Assembly: GCF_001590605.1 (NCBI RefSeq)
Contig: NZ_CP014504.1
Span: forward strand, 3,472,001 to 3,536,000
Direction: 5' to 3'
Source of the DNA: Pedobacter cryoconitis
GTDB lineage: Bacteria; Bacteroidota; Bacteroidia; Sphingobacteriales; Sphingobacteriaceae
Length of the DNA stretch: 64,000 bases
Shown: positions 59,168 to 64,000 of the stretch, piece by piece
Layout: each line of letters begins with the position of its first letter
Position numbering within the stretch: position 1 is the first letter of the stretch
The notes under the pieces: model-generated
The model's database searches: none
What the model was told of the DNA's origin: nothing
What the model saw: only the letters and a program-made list of their open reading frames with translations
Made by a program: the position numbers and the translations under genes

Positions 59168-60442
59168 ATGGATAAATTAGACAAAAGAACCCAGCAACTA
59201 CTTGATAAATACCATCAGGGCAAATGCAGCCCTGAAGAAATGCAACAGCTAGTGCAAGTGTATCATTTCGCTTCTTTATCAGCTGATCCTGGAGATATCA
59301 ACAACGAGGCGCTTTTAGAGACAGGCAAAAGGATTTGGTCAAAGCTCCCAGCTGCGCAGTTACTGAAACCTCAGCTCCGCAGAACAGTACGATTAAAACA
59401 ATGGGCGGCAGCAGCCGCTGCGATAGCAGCAATTGTATTTGGCATCTGGTTTTTTACCGGTAGGCCAATCGTAAACCGTAATTCGCAAATCGTACATCAA
59501 AAAGATATAAAGCCCGGCAAAAACACTGCCACTCTAACCTTGTCTAGTGGCAAAACCATCAACCTGAGCGACACCAAGACCGGGGTGGTAATTGATGCTT
59601 CAAACCTGAGATACGATGATGGTAGTCTGGTTAATACTACATCTACCACCCCGCCCGTTGGGCACTCCTCCTTAGCAGGCGGGGAGTTGCAGGGTGCCGA
59701 TCGTTCAGGTGCAAATTGGTATGATGCAGGTAGGCGCTTTGCAGGTAGGCTCTCTGCAAGCTCTCCTCCTTTTGAAGGAGGAGTACCCGAAGGGGGAGGT
59801 GGTAAAATGCAAAACTTTACTTTAAGCACGCCCCGCGGGGGAACCTACCAGGTAAAATTACCTGATGGATCAAAGGTATGGCTTAACGCAGCATCCAGTT
59901 TAACTTATACCGCACCACTAAATAGAGCCGGTGTGCGTAAGGCTACTTTAACCGGTGAAGCTTATTTTCAGATTGCAAAAAACAAAGCCCATCCATTTAT
60001 TGTAGAAACTGGTAAACAGCAGGTTGAAGTGCTGGGTACCCACTTCAATATCAATAGCTATGCAGATGAACCCGCTATTACCACAACACTGGAAGAAGGC
60101 TCAATCAAGGTGAACAGCGATGGTTTCGCCAAAATTTTAAAGCCAGGTCAGCAATCTACCGCAACCGCTAATAACATTACGGTGAAATCCGTTAATGTGA
60201 AAAATGTAATTGCCTGGAAAGATGGGGATTTTCTTTTTGAAGAGGAATCTTTGGGTAGCATTATGCGTAAAGTATCAAGATGGTATGATGTAGAGGTTGT
60301 GTTTCAGAATGTTGATCAGCATGAACTATATGGCGGTGGGGTGTCGAGGTATGATAACATCTCAAAAGTACTAGAGAATTTAGAATTAACAGGGGGCTTA
60401 CATTTTAAAATTGAAAGGAGGACGATAATCGTTATGAAATAG
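59168..60442 (+). CDS. FecR-family anti-sigma regulator
   Basis: Starting at MDKLDKRTQ gives 424 residues (an upstream TTG start is not needed). Cytoplasmic N-terminal part (1-75), a membrane helix (about 80-97), a periplasmic FecR domain (NFTLSTPRGGTYQVKLPDGS, VWLNAASSLTY, AYFQIAKN.HPFIVET, VLGTHFNINSY) and a C-terminal STN-like end. Residues about 160-212 are coded by a repeat insert (59646-59802) and are Gly/Pro/Ser-rich. It would relay the receptor signal to the sigma factor. Confidence 0.92.
   Translation: MDKLDKRTQQLLDKYHQGKCSPEEMQQLVQVYHFASLSADPGDINNEALLETGKRIWSKLPAAQLLKPQLRRTVRLKQWAAAAAAIAAIVFGIWFFTGRPIVNRNSQIVHQKDIKPGKNTATLTLSSGKTINLSDTKTGVVIDASNLRYDDGSLVNTTSTTPPVGHSSLAGGELQGADRSGANWYDAGRRFAGRLSASSPPFEGGVPEGGGGKMQNFTLSTPRGGTYQVKLPDGSKVWLNAASSLTYTAPLNRAGVRKATLTGEAYFQIAKNKAHPFIVETGKQQVEVLGTHFNINSYADEPAITTTLEEGSIKVNSDGFAKILKPGQQSTATANNITVKSVNVKNVIAWKDGDFLFEEESLGSIMRKVSRWYDVEVVFQNVDQHELYGGGVSRYDNISKVLENLELTGGLHFKIERRTIIVMK
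59646..59802. repeat. in-frame MITE/REP-like element inside fecR
   Basis: Near-identical 28-base inverted ends (59646-59673 and 59775-59802: CCACC...ACTCCTCCTT) bracket about 100 bases with a doubled GCAGGTAGGC (59726, 59741) and a CTCCTCCTT/AAGGAGGAG hairpin (59763-59783). It is read through without stops. Confidence 0.7.
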
Positions 60443-60505
60443 ATTTACCATATTATGCCTAAGTCAAACCATTTTGTTAAACCATCCTTTACTTTACCAG
60501 TAAAG

Positions 60506-60620
60506 AATCAGATCCCGGCAAACCGGAACCTGATTAAAATGTTTTGATCGATCATCCCAAGGGAATTATTTAATGTTTAACCCGACAGCCTGAAAATTTT
60601 CGACGATCTGAAGGCTGTCG
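60506..60620. other. fecR-receptor gap with two hairpins
   Basis: AATCAG-CCGG/CCGG-CTGATT (60506-60535) and CGACAGCC/GGCTGTCG (60583-60620) lie in the 200-base gap between fecR and the receptor. They may be attenuation or processing sites that lower or raise receptor expression relative to the regulators. Confidence 0.5.
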
Positions 60621-60642
60621 CAACTCGACCAAACCCAAATTT

Positions 60643-63600
60643 ATGAAATTTATTCATCTATTTAGATGCAATATTCCATATGTCGCATCTAAAAACATGT
60701 TGCGTATTATGAAATTAATTATTGTCATCATGACAACCCTATTGATGCAGGTAAGTGCATCCACCTCTGCGCAACTAGTCACACTTAAAGGGACCAATAT
60801 CCCTCTCAAACAGGCTTTTGAAGAAATCCGTAAACAAACAGGGTACATTGTGCTCTATAAATTGGAGTTAATCAAAAAAGCAAAACCAATTGTGCTTAAT
60901 CTCTATAATGTACCGCTTGAAGAGGCCGTTAAAAATATGCTGGCTGGTCAAGATCTAGACTTTTCGATCAGAAATAAATCGGTAATTATCAGAAAAAAAG
61001 AAGATTCCTACTTAGAGAAAATAATCAACAGTTTCAGCAACATAGACGTTCGCGGCACTGTAGTGGATTCAGAGGGATCCCCCCTACCAGGAGCAACAAT
61101 CAAAGTAAAAGGAACTACAAATAGCATAATTACTAATGCAAAAGGTGAGTTTTACCTGCAAAACGTAGATGACAAGGCTTTGCTGGTAATTAGCTACCTT
61201 GGCTATGAAAGTAAAGAAATACCTGCCGCTAAAGAATTGGGCAATATACAGCTTACTATAGCAACTGGTGAATTAGATGAGGTTAACGTAATTGTTAGTA
61301 CGGGTTACCAAACCTTACCCAAAGAAAGAGCAACAGGTTCATTCGTACAGATTGATAACAATTTACTTAATAGATCAGTAAGTACAGATATCATTTCAAG
61401 GTTAGCTGATGTTGTACCAGGCTTGACTTTCAATACAGTTGGAACGAACTTTAACAATCAGACACAGATTAGTATTCGTGGTCAAAGCACAATTTCATCA
61501 CGTACTGATCCGTTAATTGTCATCGACAACTTCCCGTATGAAGGTGATATCAAAAACATTAATCCAAATGACGTTGAATCAATTACCATTCTTAAAGATG
61601 CAGCGGCTGCATCGATATGGGGATCAAAAGCTGGAAATGGCGTAATTGTAATAACTACCAAAAGAGGACGATTTAATGGGGTTCCAAAAGTGTCTTTAAA
61701 CTCTAATTTCACAGTTGGCAATAAACCCGATTTGTATTACTTACCAAGTATAAGTCCATCAACTTATATAGATATTGAAAAGGAACTTTTTGCTAAGGGT
61801 TTTTATGCTAGCCGCGAGGCTTCTGATAATAAAACCTCATTGACCCCTGTTGTAGAACTACTAATTGCCAAACGCGATGGCAAAATATCTGAAAGTTTGG
61901 CAGACGCTAAAATTGAATCGCTAAAGGATTTTGATGTCCGCAATGATTATGAGCGTTATCTTTATCGGCAAAACGTCAATCAACAATATTCATTAAACCT
62001 CAATGGGGGTAGCCAATATCAGCGTTATTTTATTTCAGCTGGATTTGACAAGAATTTGGCAGCATTAAAGGGGAATGATTTTGGCCGTATTACATTAAAT
62101 GCAAATAATACATTTAGCTTACTTAAAAACCAGCTGTCCATAACTTCCCAAATTTATTATACTGAATCCAGTAGTAACCAGAACAATAACCAAGGATTAA
62201 ATACAACAGCATATAATAAGCTATATCCCTATGCAAGATTAGCTGATAATAGTGGTAATCCTCTTCCTATTGCTTTTGACTACCGTGAAAGCTTCACTGA
62301 TAATATTGGTAGTAAGGGATTACTGAATTGGGAATACAAACCCTTAGATGAACTAGAATTTGCAAATAACAAAACAAAAGTATCTGATTACCGCATAAAT
62401 AGTAACATAAGTTATAAAATCGTTCCAGAATTGACTTTAGGTTTATATTACCAATATGGAAGAAATATTAGTTCAGGAAGAAATAATCAATCAGAAAACA
62501 CCTATTACGCTAGAGACCTAATTAACTCATATACAATTGCAAATGTTGATGGTTCACTAACTAGACCAATACCTTTAGGTGGCATCCTTGATGTAAATAA
62601 TATGGATGTAACCAGCCATAATGTTCGTGCTCAAGCAAACTATGATAAAAACTGGGGCATGCAGCATGTCTTAACTGCGATATTGGGTACTGAGTTATCT
62701 GATAAACACATCCTAACAAATTCCTATCGTTTTTATGGTTATGATGATGAACATGCATCCAGTTTACCAGTGAATTATACTAGCAACTTTACTTCATTTG
62801 TTAATCCATCAATTGCATACTTGAAAATTCCCAACAGAGACGGCCTGTCTGACATTAGTGATCGTTTCTTATCTTACTATGCAAACGCTTCGTACACATA
62901 TAATAATAAGTACACAATTTCGGCTAGTGGACGTATAGACAGAAGCAATCTATTTGGAGTTAATACAAACCAAAAAGGTGTTCCACTTTATTCTGCTGGA
63001 CTTAGTTGGGATTTTGCCAGTGAAGATTTTTATAAAGCAAGTTGGTTACCATACTTAAAATTAAAATTGACTTATGGATATAACGGAAATATCAACAAGA
63101 ATTTGTCGGCTTATACAACAGCCAATTATTTTGGCGATAACTCATATAGATTACCTTATGCAATCATTCAAAACCCGCCTAATTCTGAGTTACGTTGGGA
63201 GCGTGTGCAAGTCACTAACATTGGGATTGATTTTGGCACAAAAAATGACGTTCTGAAAGGAACATTAGAGTATTTTCTTAAACGAGGCATAGATTTGATT
63301 GGAAATACTCCTTATGCGCCTCAAACTGGTATCAGCACATTTACTGGTAATACGGCAAATACGAAGGGTCAGGGTATTGATGTTAATATTAGCACTAAAA
63401 ACATCAACAGGAAAATTAAATGGAATACTGACTTTCTGTTTAGTTATATAGATGATAAAGTTACCCGCTATTTAGCAAAAAGTACAAATATCTATAACTA
63501 TTTAAACTCTTACAGCAATGTGCCTACAGAAGGCAGACCTCTTTTTGCAATTTATAGCTTTCGATCAGTGGGCCTAAATGCATCAACTGGAGATCCACAA

Positions 63601-64000
63601 GGGTATCTAAATGGTGAAGCAAGTACCGATTATTCGGGAATAATTGCAGCCGCAACATCAGAGAATTTGGTTTATCATGGTCCCGCGCGCCCGACTATCT
63701 ATGGAGCAGTCCGTAATACTTTTCGGTATAAATCCTTTTCAATTTCAGCCAACATTAGTTATCGTTTTGGGTATTATGTTAGAAGAGAATCCATAAATTT
63801 TGATAACATCCTTAATGGAAATGGTGGCCATTCAGATTATTATCTCCGGTGGCAAAAACCCGGTGATGAGTCTTCCACTCAAATTCCATCCCTACCTGTT
63901 TCAACTAACGCTAATCGGAATACTTTTTTCGCCTATTCATCAACTCTTGTTGAAAAGGGAGATCAAATACGCTTTCAGGATGTCAATATCAGTTATGATT
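60643..64000 (+). CDS. SusC/RagA-type TonB-dependent receptor with STN domain (partial)
   Basis: Open frame from ATG at 60643 past the window end (1119 codons visible). N-terminal signal segment, STN domain (about 45-115, IPLKQAFEEIRKQTGYIVLY), carboxypeptidase-like repeat (DVRGTVVDSEGSPLPGATIK), TonB plug (VIVSTGYQTLPKERATGSF, QISIRGQST, VESITILKDAAAASIWGSKA) and barrel strands. The STN domain is the part that signals to FecR. It imports glycans or other nutrients; its SusD partner would lie beyond the window. Confidence 0.93.
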   Translation, partial: MKFIHLFRCNIPYVASKNMLRIMKLIIVIMTTLLMQVSASTSAQLVTLKGTNIPLKQAFEEIRKQTGYIVLYKLELIKKAKPIVLNLYNVPLEEAVKNMLAGQDLDFSIRNKSVIIRKKEDSYLEKIINSFSNIDVRGTVVDSEGSPLPGATIKVKGTTNSIITNAKGEFYLQNVDDKALLVISYLGYESKEIPAAKELGNIQLTIATGELDEVNVIVSTGYQTLPKERATGSFVQIDNNLLNRSVSTDIISRLADVVPGLTFNTVGTNFNNQTQISIRGQSTISSRTDPLIVIDNFPYEGDIKNINPNDVESITILKDAAAASIWGSKAGNGVIVITTKRGRFNGVPKVSLNSNFTVGNKPDLYYLPSISPSTYIDIEKELFAKGFYASREASDNKTSLTPVVELLIAKRDGKISESLADAKIESLKDFDVRNDYERYLYRQNVNQQYSLNLNGGSQYQRYFISAGFDKNLAALKGNDFGRITLNANNTFSLLKNQLSITSQIYYTESSSNQNNNQGLNTTAYNKLYPYARLADNSGNPLPIAFDYRESFTDNIGSKGLLNWEYKPLDELEFANNKTKVSDYRINSNISYKIVPELTLGLYYQYGRNISSGRNNQSENTYYARDLINSYTIANVDGSLTRPIPLGGILDVNNMDVTSHNVRAQANYDKNWGMQHVLTAILGTELSDKHILTNSYRFYGYDDEHASSLPVNYTSNFTSFVNPSIAYLKIPNRDGLSDISDRFLSYYANASYTYNNKYTISASGRIDRSNLFGVNTNQKGVPLYSAGLSWDFASEDFYKASWLPYLKLKLTYGYNGNINKNLSAYTTANYFGDNSYRLPYAIIQNPPNSELRWERVQVTNIGIDFGTKNDVLKGTLEYFLKRGIDLIGNTPYAPQTGISTFTGNTANTKGQGIDVNISTKNINRKIKWNTDFLFSYIDDKVTRYLAKSTNIYNYLNSYSNVPTEGRPLFAIYSFRSVGLNASTGDPQGYLNGEASTDYSGIIAAATSENLVYHGPARPTIYGAVRNTFRYKSFSISANISYRFGYYVRRESINFDNILNGNGGHSDYYLRWQKPGDESSTQIPSLPVSTNANRNTFFAYSSTLVEKGDQIRFQDVNISYD

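Overview
The window reads as Bacteroidota DNA, most likely Sphingobacteriaceae (Pedobacter, Mucilaginibacter or Sphingobacterium type). Support: SusC/RagA-type TonB receptor behind an ECF sigma/FecR pair, CTnDOT-style Tra proteins (DUF4133/DUF4134, TraJ, TraK, TraM, TraN), RteC-like regulators, and promoters fitting the Bacteroidota pattern TTTG-N19-21-TAnnTTTG. No rRNA, tRNA, CRISPR array, complete insertion sequence or integrase was found.

1-9.9 kb (minus strand) is a divalent-metal efflux island: a His-rich HYC_CC_PP-like protein, membrane anchor, HupE-like permease, small lipoprotein, MFS exporter, RND adaptor, a 1461-residue RND pump fused to its outer-membrane channel, a His-rich membrane protein and a frameshifted DUF6660 gene. 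9.9-13.6 kb has a DtxR/MntR regulator divergent from a di-haem oxidoreductase, Rieske and porin operon, with a regulator-like palindrome inside the promoter. 13.8-14.2 kb holds a GDCCxxC protein and the truncated end of a heavy-metal-associated domain, probably an old mercury-transport unit. 14.3-28 kb (plus strand) is a second metal and envelope block: intact DUF6660, a second RND-channel fusion, adaptor, LtaS-like sulfatase-fold enzyme, P1B-4 metal ATPase, a degenerate and a canonical PAP2 protein, DUF1345, MgtC and several small proteins.

28.7-57.4 kb (mostly minus strand) is the core of an integrative conjugative element. In transcription order it has two RteC-like regulators, two small HTH-like paralogues, two primase-like paralogues (one with a broken Toprim site), a structured and AT-rich intergenic region that is a good oriT or origin candidate, a C5 cytosine methyltransferase with a long overlapping second frame, MobC and relaxase, ParA/TraA, TraB/C-like proteins, two TraE, TraF, TraG ATPase, three tandem TraI-position paralogues and a further secreted protein, TraJ-K-L-M-N, a VirD4-type coupling protein, twin small proteins, an M23 peptidase, an ArdC-like antirestriction protein and hypothetical tail genes. 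A plus-strand RNA polymerase alpha-CTD-like protein preceded by a nested, RNA-like structure lies between the two RteC-like genes. The element ends are not resolved; the metal genes may be its cargo.

57.6-64 kb has a Crp/Fnr-like regulator and an ECF sigma factor, FecR and SusC-type receptor signalling cassette, the receptor running off the window. The fecR gene carries an in-frame MITE-like repeat.
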